DNA of 64,000 nucleotides, from contig ONBG01000006.1 in NCBI GenBank assembly GCA_900316015.1, forward strand, positions 97,572 through 161,571. Direction: 5' to 3'. The DNA is from an uncultured Prevotella sp. (GTDB lineage Bacteria; Bacteroidota; Bacteroidia; Bacteroidales; Bacteroidaceae). The notes beneath the pieces were generated by a model, which was not told the DNA's origin, did not search any database, and saw only the letters and a program-made list of their open reading frames with translations. A program made the position numbers and the translations under genes. Shown piece by piece: positions 18,144 to 29,200 of the stretch; the first letter of the stretch is position 1, and the number at the start of each line of letters is the position of its first letter.

Positions 18144-19469
18144 TTATTCTATCCAATCCTTTTCAAAGGGGTATCCTTGATGCTTCTGACAAGCCTTACT
18201 GGAAGGACGTAGCTTCAAGAAAGTCAATTCGGGAAGGGAGCCATCCGGTTGTCGTTTTGCCGACAACTGTTCCGGGGAGGTAAGGTCTTCGAAATCTTGG
18301 TCCGTCAAGGAGGTCGCAGTCGAAACAGGCAGGAAACTGTTATTGAAGCATATGCACAAAGTAGGTTTAAGCATTCTATAGGCATGGGAAGTGCCAACTG
18401 AGAGATTATTCTTCAGGACGTGCCCATAGCCCGGTACATCCCTGGCCACATCCCACGACTGTTGATTGCGCATATCATAATTATAGCCTTGGTTGTCGTA
18501 TGAGGTATTATGGATCCAATCGTTTCCCCCCAGGTGATGGTTAGAATAAAAACCGTTGGCACGATTGTGGTAAGCAATGCAGTTCTTGATGACATTCCTG
18601 GGAGCTTTCACACTGTCGGCTTGTACCTTCAATCCATACCCACCTGCTTTGAAGCCGTTCCCATCGCCAGCTTTCTCCGTCGTGGAATAAGGCTTGTACC
18701 CATTATAGAACGACCAGCAGTGATCGATGGTAACAGAAGCCAGGTTACGAATCAAGTCGAAACCATCGTCACTATTATTCCAGGCACGGCATCCACGAAA
18801 GACATTTCCTTCGTCTCTTGCCTTTGCATGGCAGCCGAATCCGTCAGTATTTCCTCCTGCACCTTGCTCGCTCACGCTGTCGTAATTGTTATAAGCATCG
18901 CAATTGAGGAAAAGGTTGTGGCTTCCTCTCCATATACAGAATCCAATGCCCATGCCATCATGAACGGCGACATCCTCTATGATGTTATAGGAATTGCCCC
19001 GCCGTATGGTCACGCATTCCGATTGGGTATGGGTGGTGATGGTGACTTGCGTCCCAATGATATCAAAATTCTTGAGATGCAAATAGTCCGCATGGATATA
19101 GAAAACGGCTACCCGCTTGCCGACTGGCTTTACCTCGGATAAGTCGAAGACAGGTCTCTCCCCAGGATAGCCAGCGAAAACGGTACGATGTTGGGCTGTG
19201 CCACCTTTCGTGAGGTGGAAGACGCAGGCATAGAGTCCACGTTCCTCATAACTGGCAATCTGATTTGGTCCGATTCGGTATGTCCCGCCCCGGAAGTAGA
19301 CCGTATCTCCCGGGCTGATCGCGTTCTGGGCTGCCGCCAAGGTAGCCAACGGACTGTTGATCGTTCCGGCATTGCTGTCCCTTCCCTGAGGAGCCACATA
19401 AATGGTCTTGCCATGAAGGATCAAGCAAGAAAATGCCAACAGGATAGAAAGAAATAATGATTTATTCAT
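18144..19469 (-). CDS. PL9-family pectate/rhamnogalacturonan lyase, secreted
   Basis: About 441 residues. Signal peptide (MNKSLFLSILLAFSCLILHG), then a right-handed parallel beta-helix. The PL9 active site is complete: calcium-ligand aspartates D209 (NTDGFGCH), D234, D235 and D238 (NNSDDGFD), and the catalytic base K274 (GDGNGFKAGG). These nearly coincide with D209, D233, D234, D237 and K273 of the known Erwinia Pel9A. It would cleave galacturonan or rhamnogalacturonan I by calcium-dependent beta-elimination. Last gene of the five-gene operon led by SusC 3. ATG at 19478 is also possible; the one at 19469 gives the better signal peptide. Confidence 0.92.
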   Translation of the reverse strand: MNKSLFLSILLAFSCLILHGKTIYVAPQGRDSNAGTINSPLATLAAAQNAISPGDTVYFRGGTYRIGPNQIASYEERGLYACVFHLTKGGTAQHRTVFAGYPGERPVFDLSEVKPVGKRVAVFYIHADYLHLKNFDIIGTQVTITTHTQSECVTIRRGNSYNIIEDVAVHDGMGIGFCIWRGSHNLFLNCDAYNNYDSVSEQGAGGNTDGFGCHAKARDEGNVFRGCRAWNNSDDGFDLIRNLASVTIDHCWSFYNGYKPYSTTEKAGDGNGFKAGGYGLKVQADSVKAPRNVIKNCIAYHNRANGFYSNHHLGGNDWIHNTSYDNQGYNYDMRNQQSWDVARDVPGYGHVLKNNLSVGTSHAYRMLKPTLCICFNNSFLPVSTATSLTDQDFEDLTSPEQLSAKRQPDGSLPELTFLKLRPSSKACQKHQGYPFEKDWIE

Positions 19470-19551
19470 GAATTGCATCGAAAAGAAGAAGCAGGTGCAC
19501 GACCCGTAGAGTCGGACACCTGCGAGGAAACGTTATATATAAACCTATCTT

Positions 19552-21291
19552 TTATTGATCCCAGCCAGGGTTTTGCGTCAAGTTCTCGTCCTTCAGCAGT
19601 TCTGTCTGAGGGATGGGGAAGAGGTACATCTTATCATCCCACTGGCGACTCACTGTATTGCGAGTGTACTGTAGGGTACCGTCACCCTGTAGAGTGATCT
19701 TCATCTCTGTAATACTCTTGAAGTAAGCATCCGCCTCTTTCCAACGACGCACGTCCCAAAAGCGATGTCCCTCGAAAGCCAATTCCACCATTCGCTCTTT
19801 CTTATACTTCGTCCAGAAGTCAGCGTTGCTCAGTCCCATCGGGAAAGCAGGCATCCCTGCCCTCACGCGTGTCTTGCTGGCTGCTTCTCGGGCAGACATC
19901 GGAAACTCTGAACTGGTAGCGTCAGCCGATCCTAAGAACTTAAATACCGCCTCTGCATAGTTCAGGTAGAACTCACCCAACCGGAATGTGATCCAAGTAT
20001 GGTCATCTGCAGTGTACTTGCTGGTTGACCTTAAGTCGATCGCCCCATGGCAATATTTCTTGACATAATAGCCCGTCGGCGTACCTCCGGCGATAGGCTC
20101 ACCGTGGGTTCCTCCCTCATAGGTCTCAAGAACAGTCTTATAAGAGGTAGGCCAAACATCACCATTTCTTGCAATCGTTGCCTCGAATCGGGGATCCCTA
20201 CCAGCATAAGGGTTGTTCTCGTCATAACCGCTGCCAGCCTCATGGATACCCAAGCCCGTGGCTTTCATGTCATAGGCATCCACTAAGTTCTGGGTAGGAC
20301 AGTTTCCGCCCTTCCCTCCTTCGATGCCAACGGGATAATTGTAATTCTCGAAGACAGCGGAAGCACCATTGGTACCTGATCCATAGATGCGTCGACCGAA
20401 GATGATCTCCTTCGTGATCGACTCATCCGACCAGTTATTCACCGACCATAGGTTCTCATATTTAGCAGTAAGCCCCATCCCCCTTGCCTCACAGGCATCG
20501 ATGAGTTCCTTAGTATAGAGAGCCGCGGTCTTATATCGGTTCATGTCATTGGACGTATTGAACAAAGGACTTGCCCAATAGAGGGCGGCACGTGCCCTCA
20601 AAGCGAGCACGCCCAAGTTGTTCACGCGTCCAGTCTCTGCTGGGGTAATCTGATAATTGCCTTCGTTTGAATAATCCTTGATGATGCTGTCCTTGACGGC
20701 ATTGCACTCATCCATGATATATTGGAACACCTCATCAGAAGTAGAACGACCCATCTTGTTGATCTCTGCCGCAGCCGTAGTCTGCTTGATCAAAGGCACG
20801 CCACCATATTGGCGCACGAGGTTAAAATAGAAATAAGCACGCCAGAACTTGCATTCGTACTTATAGTTCTTATACCGGTAGAGCTGCGCCTCGTAATCAG
20901 AGTTCAGCTTCAGGTCGTCAAAGGTGAGCCCTTGCATCTCGCTCAGCACATGGTTGCAGATATTAATGCCCTCATACATCGACGACCACATGGCACTCTT
21001 AGCATTGGACGGGCTCCAACTTCCGTTGTAAAAGTCCTCGATGGAGTTGCCACTATAAGCATACTCACTCTCATCGGAGGCTGATCCCAAGATCGCGCCA
21101 CTGTAGTTTTGCCCGAAATCATAATCTGCATGATTATAGATATCCGTCATAAAGCCACCCACCTTCTCGAAAGTCCGCGTGATATAGGCCTTATCGTAAA
21201 TATTATACTCGTTATAGTTCATCTTGTCTGAGCAGGATGCGCAAGCAGCTAAGACAAGGGAGCCATAGAGAATTGCTTGATTGATTTTCAT
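19552..21291 (-). CDS. SusD-family glycan-binding lipoprotein (pair 2)
   Basis: 579 residues with a lipoprotein signal, the cysteine in ACASCSDKMNYNEY near residue 20. SusD TPR motif FWRAYFYFNLVRQYGGVPL near residues 148-166. The C-terminal part contains FEGHRFWDVRRWKEAD, and the protein ends QNPGWDQ. It pairs with the short SusC directly upstream (20-base gap) and is followed by PL9. A surface oligosaccharide-binding role is by family; the pectin link is by operon. Confidence 0.95.
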   Translation of the reverse strand: MKINQAILYGSLVLAACASCSDKMNYNEYNIYDKAYITRTFEKVGGFMTDIYNHADYDFGQNYSGAILGSASDESEYAYSGNSIEDFYNGSWSPSNAKSAMWSSMYEGINICNHVLSEMQGLTFDDLKLNSDYEAQLYRYKNYKYECKFWRAYFYFNLVRQYGGVPLIKQTTAAAEINKMGRSTSDEVFQYIMDECNAVKDSIIKDYSNEGNYQITPAETGRVNNLGVLALRARAALYWASPLFNTSNDMNRYKTAALYTKELIDACEARGMGLTAKYENLWSVNNWSDESITKEIIFGRRIYGSGTNGASAVFENYNYPVGIEGGKGGNCPTQNLVDAYDMKATGLGIHEAGSGYDENNPYAGRDPRFEATIARNGDVWPTSYKTVLETYEGGTHGEPIAGGTPTGYYVKKYCHGAIDLRSTSKYTADDHTWITFRLGEFYLNYAEAVFKFLGSADATSSEFPMSAREAASKTRVRAGMPAFPMGLSNADFWTKYKKERMVELAFEGHRFWDVRRWKEADAYFKSITEMKITLQGDGTLQYTRNTVSRQWDDKMYLFPIPQTELLKDENLTQNPGWDQ

Positions 21292-21311
21292 ATCTTTCCG
21301 TATTTATGGGT

Positions 21312-24134
21312 TTAGAATGTTACCGACACGCCAGCACTGACATTGCGCGTTAGAGGACTGCTGGCACCATAAGCCTCTGGGTCAAGGACATCGAAATGGT
21401 CGATACTGAAGAGATCGACGCCACGGATGTATACCTTAGCACCCTTTATACTCTTGCTGTTGGCGAAGAGTTTCTGAGGAAGGGTGTAATAGAGCTCGAG
21501 GTTCCGCAACTTAAAGAACGAGCGATCGCAAAGGAATACCGTGTTGTTACGGTAGTTATTGCTATTGCTCTCAGAGCTGAGACGCGGGAACTTGGCATCC
21601 GTATGGCTGCTGGTCCAACGGTTCTCATAGTAATAGTTGGAGATCGTGGTATTGCCCACTAAGGGCGCAAACATGCTCTTTGTATTCAGCATGGCACTGT
21701 AACGACCTGTTCCCTGGAAGAGGGCATAGAACCCAAAGCCCTTGTATTCCAAGCCGAGATGCAAGTTGTAATAAATCTGCGGGCACACTGTAGAATATCC
21801 GATCTTAACGAGATCATTGGCATCAATGACCCCATCGCCATTCACATCCTCATACTTGATGTCTCCTGGCTTGACCGTAGAGAAAGTCTGGGTAGGACTG
21901 GAGGCGATATCAGCCTCATCCTTGAAGAAGCCTATTGCCTTGTAGCCATAGAGCTGACTAAGTGAGTTGCCTGTCTGGACAAGATTACCATAGAGACGAG
22001 GTTCCTCATCCTGTTCCAAGATCTTGTTGCGATGATAATCCAAGTTGCCACCGATCGTGTATTTCCAGTCACCTGCTGTATGATGGTAATCCAGTCCCAG
22101 TTCCATGCCCCAGCTCTTCACCTTGCCATCTGGCTCATAAGGAGTGTCCTGCCCGATCATGGCCGTGTACTTCCCTGCGGTATTCACCCAGATGCCAGAA
22201 CGGCGTTGGAGATAACCCTCAACGGTTACATCCAACCCACCTAACAATGTGGCATCCAAGCCGACATTGTATTTATAAGCCTTCTCGTGCCCTAAGGTCT
22301 GCGATGCCATCCGGTCGAGGTAAGTCCGTCCGAAATCAGACGACCAGCCACTGGAGAACGGATAAGTTCCCCCAGAGGTAGCATATTGCTGCACATAGTA
22401 AGTCCAAGTATTGTTGGGAATATAATCCGCGTTGATCAGACCTGCACTGGCGCGGAGCTTCATGAAGTTAACCCAACTGACATTTTGCATGAAATTCTCT
22501 TTTGAGATCACCCATGCGGCAGACAAGGTAGGCGAGAAATTCCACTTACTGCCAGGTGCCAGGCGACTGCTCCCCGACTCTACCAAGGCAAGATCGGCGA
22601 AATAGCGCTGCTGATAACCATAATGCCCATAGAGACTGAAGTCTTGTCGATAGACTGTCGTATTGATACCCGTCTCATCTTGGAACTCATAGTCCCATTT
22701 CAGCTGGGCAAACAGAGAATGAGCCCCCCAGTTTCCTGTATAGTCAGCACTGGCATCGAAATGCAGTCGGCGGGAGAACGTATTGGTATTGGCACCCGAG
22801 CCCAGTGATGACTCTGCACCTCCCTGATAGCTCAAGACCATGGCATCCTCAACGTCGCCTCCCTCCCACTTGGTCAGGTCTAAGCTCTTGCTGGTGTAGA
22901 TGAAGGTCTTGCTATGATTCTCATAGATATTGTTGATATTGTCATACCCTATGCGAGCCTGTGCGAACAGTCCTGGCAGCCAAGCCTTCAGGTCCTGGCG
23001 GAGCGTGACATCCGAGAACAGTCCACGGGTATGGTTCTTATAGTAGCCAGCCCCACGGCTTTCTCCGACGGGATTCACTGTACCCGGCCATGTCGCATTT
23101 CCTCCAAAGGTCGTTGCTCCCGTTACGGCAGGATAGGCTGCGGAAGGCAATGAATAAACCATATCCCACAAGTCAACGGCTGCACCCGGCAGGTTTTGCT
23201 CAGACAAATAGCCCAACAGGTTCACCTTCAGCAAGGTAGTCGGGGTCATATTGATATCCATGTTGATACGCATGTTCCCCTTGACATACTTCTGATTGGT
23301 GGAATAACCATCATTCGTATTGGGTTCCTTGATGAACCCGTTGTTATAGAAAAGGTTCAACATCGTGTAATAACGGAACTTATCGCCACCTCCACTGAAC
23401 TCTCCTGTCAGATTGCTGGTAACGCTATGGTTGCGGAACGTCTCATTCAGCCAATCTACATTTGGATAATACATGGGTAGGCTCTGGTCCTTGAAAGCCT
23501 GAAGCTCAAGGTCGGAATAACGTGCAGAGAGCCCATCGTTGACCCGTGCCTCATTCAACGCCGACGCATAGGTATAGGCATCCGCAAACTTAGGCTTGTT
23601 GGCCAAGGTATTGATACTATGATCGAAGGTAAACTTCATTTCCTGACGATGGGCCTTTCCCCTCTTGGTCGTTACGAGAATGGCTCCGTTCGCGCCTTTA
23701 TACCCATACAAGGCAACAGCAGGCGCATCCTTCAAGATCGTAACGCTTTCCACTTCCTCAGGGGAAAGGGAGTTGATGGAACGCTCTATGCCATCCACGA
23801 GGATAAGAGGCGAGCTGCCTGAAAGACTCTGCAGTCCACGTACATAGAAGGTTGGATTGGCAAGAGTTTGATAAGCACTCGTATTCTGCAAGGAAACAAG
23901 ACCCAGCCCCTGCCCTAAAATGGAATTGCTCAGGTTGATGGAACTTCTCCTGTTCAGGGTTTCCTTCGTGATCAAAGAGGCAGATGCCGTAGACTGCTCC
24001 CGAGAGAACGTCACATTCGCTCCCACATCAATGGGTTGCTGGGCATAGGCAGTCGAGTCTGATTGTGCGTATGACGCAGCTGGCATCCACAAAGACGCAG
24101 CAAGCATCGGTACGAATATATTATATTTCTTCAT
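21312..24134 (-). CDS. SusC-family transporter lacking the N-terminal regulatory domain (pair 2)
   Basis: 940 residues, about 110 shorter than its neighbour. After the signal peptide (to SYAQ, about residue 24) there is no carboxypeptidase-like domain and no EEVVVVGYG-type box. Instead IDVGANVTFSREQSTAS leads straight into the plug, with FYVRGLQSLSGSSPLILVDG and EEVESVTILKDAPAVALYGYKG. The barrel ends SVTF. The gene is intact, so the shorter form is a family variant. It is placed second in an operon with a full-length SusC, which suggests a specialised or auxiliary import channel for a different oligomer. Confidence 0.93.
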   Translation of the reverse strand: MKKYNIFVPMLAASLWMPAASYAQSDSTAYAQQPIDVGANVTFSREQSTASASLITKETLNRRSSINLSNSILGQGLGLVSLQNTSAYQTLANPTFYVRGLQSLSGSSPLILVDGIERSINSLSPEEVESVTILKDAPAVALYGYKGANGAILVTTKRGKAHRQEMKFTFDHSINTLANKPKFADAYTYASALNEARVNDGLSARYSDLELQAFKDQSLPMYYPNVDWLNETFRNHSVTSNLTGEFSGGGDKFRYYTMLNLFYNNGFIKEPNTNDGYSTNQKYVKGNMRINMDINMTPTTLLKVNLLGYLSEQNLPGAAVDLWDMVYSLPSAAYPAVTGATTFGGNATWPGTVNPVGESRGAGYYKNHTRGLFSDVTLRQDLKAWLPGLFAQARIGYDNINNIYENHSKTFIYTSKSLDLTKWEGGDVEDAMVLSYQGGAESSLGSGANTNTFSRRLHFDASADYTGNWGAHSLFAQLKWDYEFQDETGINTTVYRQDFSLYGHYGYQQRYFADLALVESGSSRLAPGSKWNFSPTLSAAWVISKENFMQNVSWVNFMKLRASAGLINADYIPNNTWTYYVQQYATSGGTYPFSSGWSSDFGRTYLDRMASQTLGHEKAYKYNVGLDATLLGGLDVTVEGYLQRRSGIWVNTAGKYTAMIGQDTPYEPDGKVKSWGMELGLDYHHTAGDWKYTIGGNLDYHRNKILEQDEEPRLYGNLVQTGNSLSQLYGYKAIGFFKDEADIASSPTQTFSTVKPGDIKYEDVNGDGVIDANDLVKIGYSTVCPQIYYNLHLGLEYKGFGFYALFQGTGRYSAMLNTKSMFAPLVGNTTISNYYYENRWTSSHTDAKFPRLSSESNSNNYRNNTVFLCDRSFFKLRNLELYYTLPQKLFANSKSIKGAKVYIRGVDLFSIDHFDVLDPEAYGASSPLTRNVSAGVSVTF

Positions 24135-24183
24135 AATGTGAATCTTAATTAATTATCAATTGTCAACTGTTCAAGATCAATGA

Positions 24184-26226
24184 TTACCAGCCCGGGTTCT
24201 GAGTGATATAGCCTTTGTTCACCTCTGCTTGTGGGAAAGGCATGAGGAACCACTTCACATCATAGCCATTCCACCAGTCGCGTGCACCCGACGTGATCTC
24301 TGCTTTCTCGAAGTCGAAATAAGAAGGCTCATAATAAGCAGGGGTTCCTTTCTTGGCCGTCTTCCGATCGCTGTCATACCATTTGGTCTCCGAACGTGTC
24401 CATGCTCCATTCTCTCCCTTTACCAAGCGATAGATCTTCAGCATGTGAAGCTTCTTGGAGAAGATATCCGATCGCTTATAGCGAACCAGATCCCAATAGC
24501 GGGAATCCTCGAAGCCCAATTCACAAGCACGTTCGCGAAGGATTTCATTCAAGAGTTGATCCTTATTGGACGTCAAGTTCTCGGTCGGATTGCATGCTGC
24601 CAGTCCTTTCAATCCAACACGGGCACGGACAGCGTCTACATATTCCAATGCCTTCGTGAAGTTCTGGTCTGATTGTAGCAAAGCTTCTGCGTAGGTTAGG
24701 TAGAGGTCTGACAACCTGATCAGTCCCCACTGATAGTATTGTCTCAAGTAAGCAGAGAAGCCTTTGTCAACCACGAACTTGATATGGCAGTAACTGGTGC
24801 CGTACGCCCCGCTTTGTGTCTTAGGTCCTGTCCCGGCGAGAGATCCTCCGATCCACATCTCGCAATTGGCACCACTCATCTTTCCATTGGAGATATTGGC
24901 ACCATAAAGGTCACCGTTCACTTCTACGGTTTCATAGAGCCTGGGGTCACGGGTGTAGGTTCTGTTTTGGAGTTGCTGTTTGGATGCTACCGTATCACCC
25001 TTGATAAACATGTGCTGCAGACTCTTGTCTGCGGTAGGTTTCAAGGCTGCGCTCTCCTCCCATTTGAAGGGAGTACCATCTGCCCAAGGGAACATCTCCA
25101 CGTACTCCTGCGTCGCATCATAGCCTTGGCGTTCACCAGTACATTGACTTTGCCAGAAGTTCTTGGAATCCTTGGAACCCAAGACACGTACGGAGAGTAA
25201 CAGCTCACTACTGTTACGATTGAAATATCCACATCGGAAAGCATAGCGATAGGCATCTTGCGTGGAGGCAGTAGGCTGCACAAGGGCGTACTTGCCATTC
25301 GTCGCAAGAGCATTGAAGAAATCGTCACACGCCTTACGGCAACGAGTCCAACGATCCTTACTATAATTTCCATACCACACCAAGGAGTCTTGATCCATGG
25401 TATAAGTCCCACTATAATAAGGTTTCTCACTATTGAAGAGTGGAGATGCCGCATATTGCAGGACCTTACATTTTAAGGCCATGGCTGCAGCCTTGGTCCA
25501 ACGCCCAGTCAGGGTAGATAAGTCATCATCATTATACTGCCAAGGGAAGGAAGAAGTGTTAATGGCATCATCCAACAGACCCACGATGAAATCGACCGTC
25601 GTAGCCACTGACGACCGTGTACGTGTGGACAAGTCCTCGTTGACAGAGATATTATGGTCGACGATCGGTAGTCCTCCATAAGCGCGGAACATCTGGAAAT
25701 AGGCCGATGCGATCAAGCACTTTGCTTCAGCTACCGTACGACCCTTGATATCAGCCGACATGTCAGGCACCCGATTGACATTCTCAATATAAGTCCAGCA
25801 GTCATGGATCAGGTCCCAGGTGTTGTTCTTCTCATAAGAAAAGATGTTGGAGGCATCATTGGAAGTCAAGGATCCCCCATAAATAGACTTATACATGACC
25901 GACTTGGCAAAGATCAACTGCCAGCAGTCCGTAGCTGCCTCGCAGTTTCCTGTCCAATAGCTTTGGTTACCTGATGCCCATTGGGGACCAGAGGAGTTAC
26001 TCCCACTGAAATAAGGCAATCCATAATATTGCAAGGAATAGCAACCCGTCAGGAACTGAAGGGCATATTCTGAGGAATTGAACACAGTGTCGGAAGTAAC
26101 CGTTCCGCCCGGAGCTTTCTCAAGGAAAGAATCGCCGAACTTGATTTGGTCGGTACAAGAACCCAACCCCATTAACAAGGCTGTTCCCAAAAGGGCTCCT
26201 AATAATGTCTTATTATCTATTTTCAT
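24184..26226 (-). CDS. SusD-family glycan-binding lipoprotein (pair 3)
   Basis: 680 residues, the longest SusD here. Lipoprotein signal with the cysteine in GLGSCTDQIKFGDSFLEK near residue 24. TPR motif AYFQMFRAYGGLPIVDHNI near residues 175-193. The C-terminal half contains ERACELGFEDSRYWDLVRYKR and it ends TQNPGW. It follows SusC 3 by 16 bases and precedes SusC 2. The aromatic-rich surface loops needed for sugar binding cannot be assigned from sequence alone. Confidence 0.95.
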   Translation of the reverse strand: MKIDNKTLLGALLGTALLMGLGSCTDQIKFGDSFLEKAPGGTVTSDTVFNSSEYALQFLTGCYSLQYYGLPYFSGSNSSGPQWASGNQSYWTGNCEAATDCWQLIFAKSVMYKSIYGGSLTSNDASNIFSYEKNNTWDLIHDCWTYIENVNRVPDMSADIKGRTVAEAKCLIASAYFQMFRAYGGLPIVDHNISVNEDLSTRTRSSVATTVDFIVGLLDDAINTSSFPWQYNDDDLSTLTGRWTKAAAMALKCKVLQYAASPLFNSEKPYYSGTYTMDQDSLVWYGNYSKDRWTRCRKACDDFFNALATNGKYALVQPTASTQDAYRYAFRCGYFNRNSSELLLSVRVLGSKDSKNFWQSQCTGERQGYDATQEYVEMFPWADGTPFKWEESAALKPTADKSLQHMFIKGDTVASKQQLQNRTYTRDPRLYETVEVNGDLYGANISNGKMSGANCEMWIGGSLAGTGPKTQSGAYGTSYCHIKFVVDKGFSAYLRQYYQWGLIRLSDLYLTYAEALLQSDQNFTKALEYVDAVRARVGLKGLAACNPTENLTSNKDQLLNEILRERACELGFEDSRYWDLVRYKRSDIFSKKLHMLKIYRLVKGENGAWTRSETKWYDSDRKTAKKGTPAYYEPSYFDFEKAEITSGARDWWNGYDVKWFLMPFPQAEVNKGYITQNPGW

Positions 26227-26242
26227 AATGATATCCTTTTGA

Positions 26243-29200
26243 TTAGAATCCCACCTTCAGGGAGATTGTATATGTACGTTGCAACGGATAAGTAGGACTG
26301 GATGATGCCCTTACCTCTGGATCTCCCCACAAATACGGGGTGAAAGTCAAGAGGTTGTAGCCACTTAGTGCCACTTGGATGTTCTTTGCTCCAATTGCTT
26401 TCATCCAAGGGAAATGCATATCATAAGCGATTTGCAATGTTTTTAGGCGCAGGTACTTCGAGTCCTGGTCATAGAGAGTAGAAGATGCATAGTTGTTATT
26501 GGCATTCGCCCATGTGGCACGGGGATACTTGGCTTTGAAATCAGGATTGTCTGCCGTCCAAGTGTGGTCGACCAGATACTGTAAGAGCCCACCTTGTGTG
26601 GTGGAGGAAGCACTCACGAAGGGCTGGCGGAACACATCCTCAATCAAGCGCGATACATTCCACGCTGCCGTCCACTGGGTATTCACGCTCAGGTTCTTCC
26701 ATTTGAAGCCTATATTGATACCCGCCATATATTCCGGATCATCCGTATAACCCAGTTCACGACTCATATCATTAGAATCGATCTTGCCATCCCCATCCAG
26801 GTCTACATAAACGCAATCGCCATATTTCAGGTTATCGCCTGCCAATTGGATAGGCATGTCCACGCCATATTTGGCCCGATATTCCTCATTGGTCTTCTCG
26901 CTATAGAAACCAAAGAGCTTATACAAGGAGCGAGATCCCAAGCGGTGTCCTTTGGATGCCATATAGGAATTCTTCACGGGAGCTTCCTTGCGCTCAATCA
27001 CCTTATTTTGGTTATAGGAAAGATTGGTCTCAATCCAATAACGCATGTTTTTCCCGATCTTGTCATTCCATTTCAGGGAGAGTTCCCAACCATGGCTGTT
27101 GACGATACCTGCATTGACCAATGGCAATGTGTAACCAATATAATCTGGAGCTGTATAATCCGTCAACAAGATATCAGTACGATGCTCATAATAATAATCG
27201 AAAGTCGTACGCAGACGATCGTTGAGGAAGTTGGCATCAAAACCATAGTCCTGCTTGTAGGCATGTTCCCATGTCAGGTCGGGATTGTTGCGGGCACTCT
27301 CGTAAGCTCCTTTCCAGAGTGCTGCAGAAGTCGTGCTGTTTCCAAAGCTATAACCCCGATAGCCGCGGGAGATCAAGCCATTGGAATCGATCACGTATGG
27401 GTCGGCAGTATACATAAAGCGGCTGCCTCCTATCACGTCATTGCCGACAAGACCATAGCTGGCGCGGAGCTTCAGGAAGTTGACCACATTCTTCAACGGT
27501 TCCCAGAACTTCTCCTCACTGACAACCCATCCTACAGACACGGCAGGGAACGTTCCATATCGCTTGCCTGGCGCAAAGTTCTCAGATCCATTGTATCCCA
27601 CATTGAACTCAAGCATGTATTTGTTATCATAGTCGTACGTAGCACGCCCCACCAAGCCGACATAACCGTGTGGGATATCAGAATAAGTACCTGGATAATA
27701 CTCCTTGCTTTGGTTATAGAGCAACAGCCCTCCTACCGTATGCTTGCCAAAGGCGCGATGATAGTTCAGGGAAGACTCGAAATACCAGTTTCGCGCCTTG
27801 CCATATGACTCGGAATAAGAGATAGGACCTTCGTCTCCATATTTCCGATAAGCGATGGTTCCATCGCCCTGCAAGACCGGGGTGTATGTAGCCTTGGTGA
27901 CTGCTCCGTTCTTATAAATGGTATATGAGCTATTATAAGAACCTTTGATTTTAAACGACAGGCCCTTAGTAATCATGTCCAACTTCTGGTTGAGCTGGAG
28001 ATCCATCTGCGTCTTGTTGATATTGGTTTGCATGAAGCCACCCGTAACACTTGAATTTCCGAAATAGGTAATGCCACTTCCCCCGACAAAAGGCAGTTGG
28101 ATATCGTCATAATCCGTTGCCGTTGAAATGTACTTCCCGTCAATGATACCGGGACTGGAGAACGGGGTGGCCTGGTAGAGGGCCTTGACCATACCTGAAG
28201 AACCTTGCCCTGTATAGGGTTTGTTGGCATTCGACACATTACCTGCGAGATTAAAGGAGATCGTTGTGGTCTTTGTCACGTCCATATCGATGTTGGCACG
28301 ATAGTTAAAGCGGTTATACTCATAGCCAAACTTATAGTCCTGCCCGAATTCCTTGAACAGACCGCCTTGTGTATAGTAGCCGATATTCAGGAAATAGCGC
28401 ACGCTTTTCGTTCCTCCACTGATATTGACATTATGCTTTGTTTGCAAGGTGGCATCCTTCATGATATATTCATCCCATTTCGTACTGGGGAAACGGATGG
28501 GGTCACTGCCGTCCTTGAACTTTTGCAGGACAGCATCCGAGAACTGATGGGGCAATCCATCGTTATCATCCATTTGGTTGTAGTACATCGCGTAGTCATA
28601 GCTGCTTGCCTGTTCTACCATCTTTGTAGGTGCCAATACCGACCAAGAGGTGCTCACATCAATTTTAGCTTTCCCCTCTGCGCCTCGCTTTGTCGTGATT
28701 AAGACAACACCATTCGCTCCCCTGACGCCAAACACAGCCGTTGCAGAAGCATCTTTCAAGACGGTAATGCTCTCGATTTCCTCTGGATCAATGTCATACA
28801 TGTCGCGTTCAACGCCATCGACCTGAATGAGCGGACTGGATCCATTGAAGGTAGCCTGCCCCCGGACGAAAACACTGGCAGCATCTGATCCCGGTTCTCC
28901 AGAATACTGTACGGTCGTAACACCAGAAAGTTGCCCACCCAAGACATTGTTCACCGAAGACACAGGAGTGCGTACCAAGTCCTCTCCCTTAATCGAGGAA
29001 AGGGCACCTGTGACGGTTACCTTTTTCTGAACGCCATAGGCGACGACCTCAACTGCGCCCAAATTGACAGCATCTGACTTGAGGATAACCTTCATGCCAT
29101 TCTTGGCAACAAGGGTCTGCGTGACATAACCCACATAGGAGATCTTCAATTGTGCACCCGGCTTCACGTGAACACGGAAGTTCCCGTCGAAGTCGGTAAC

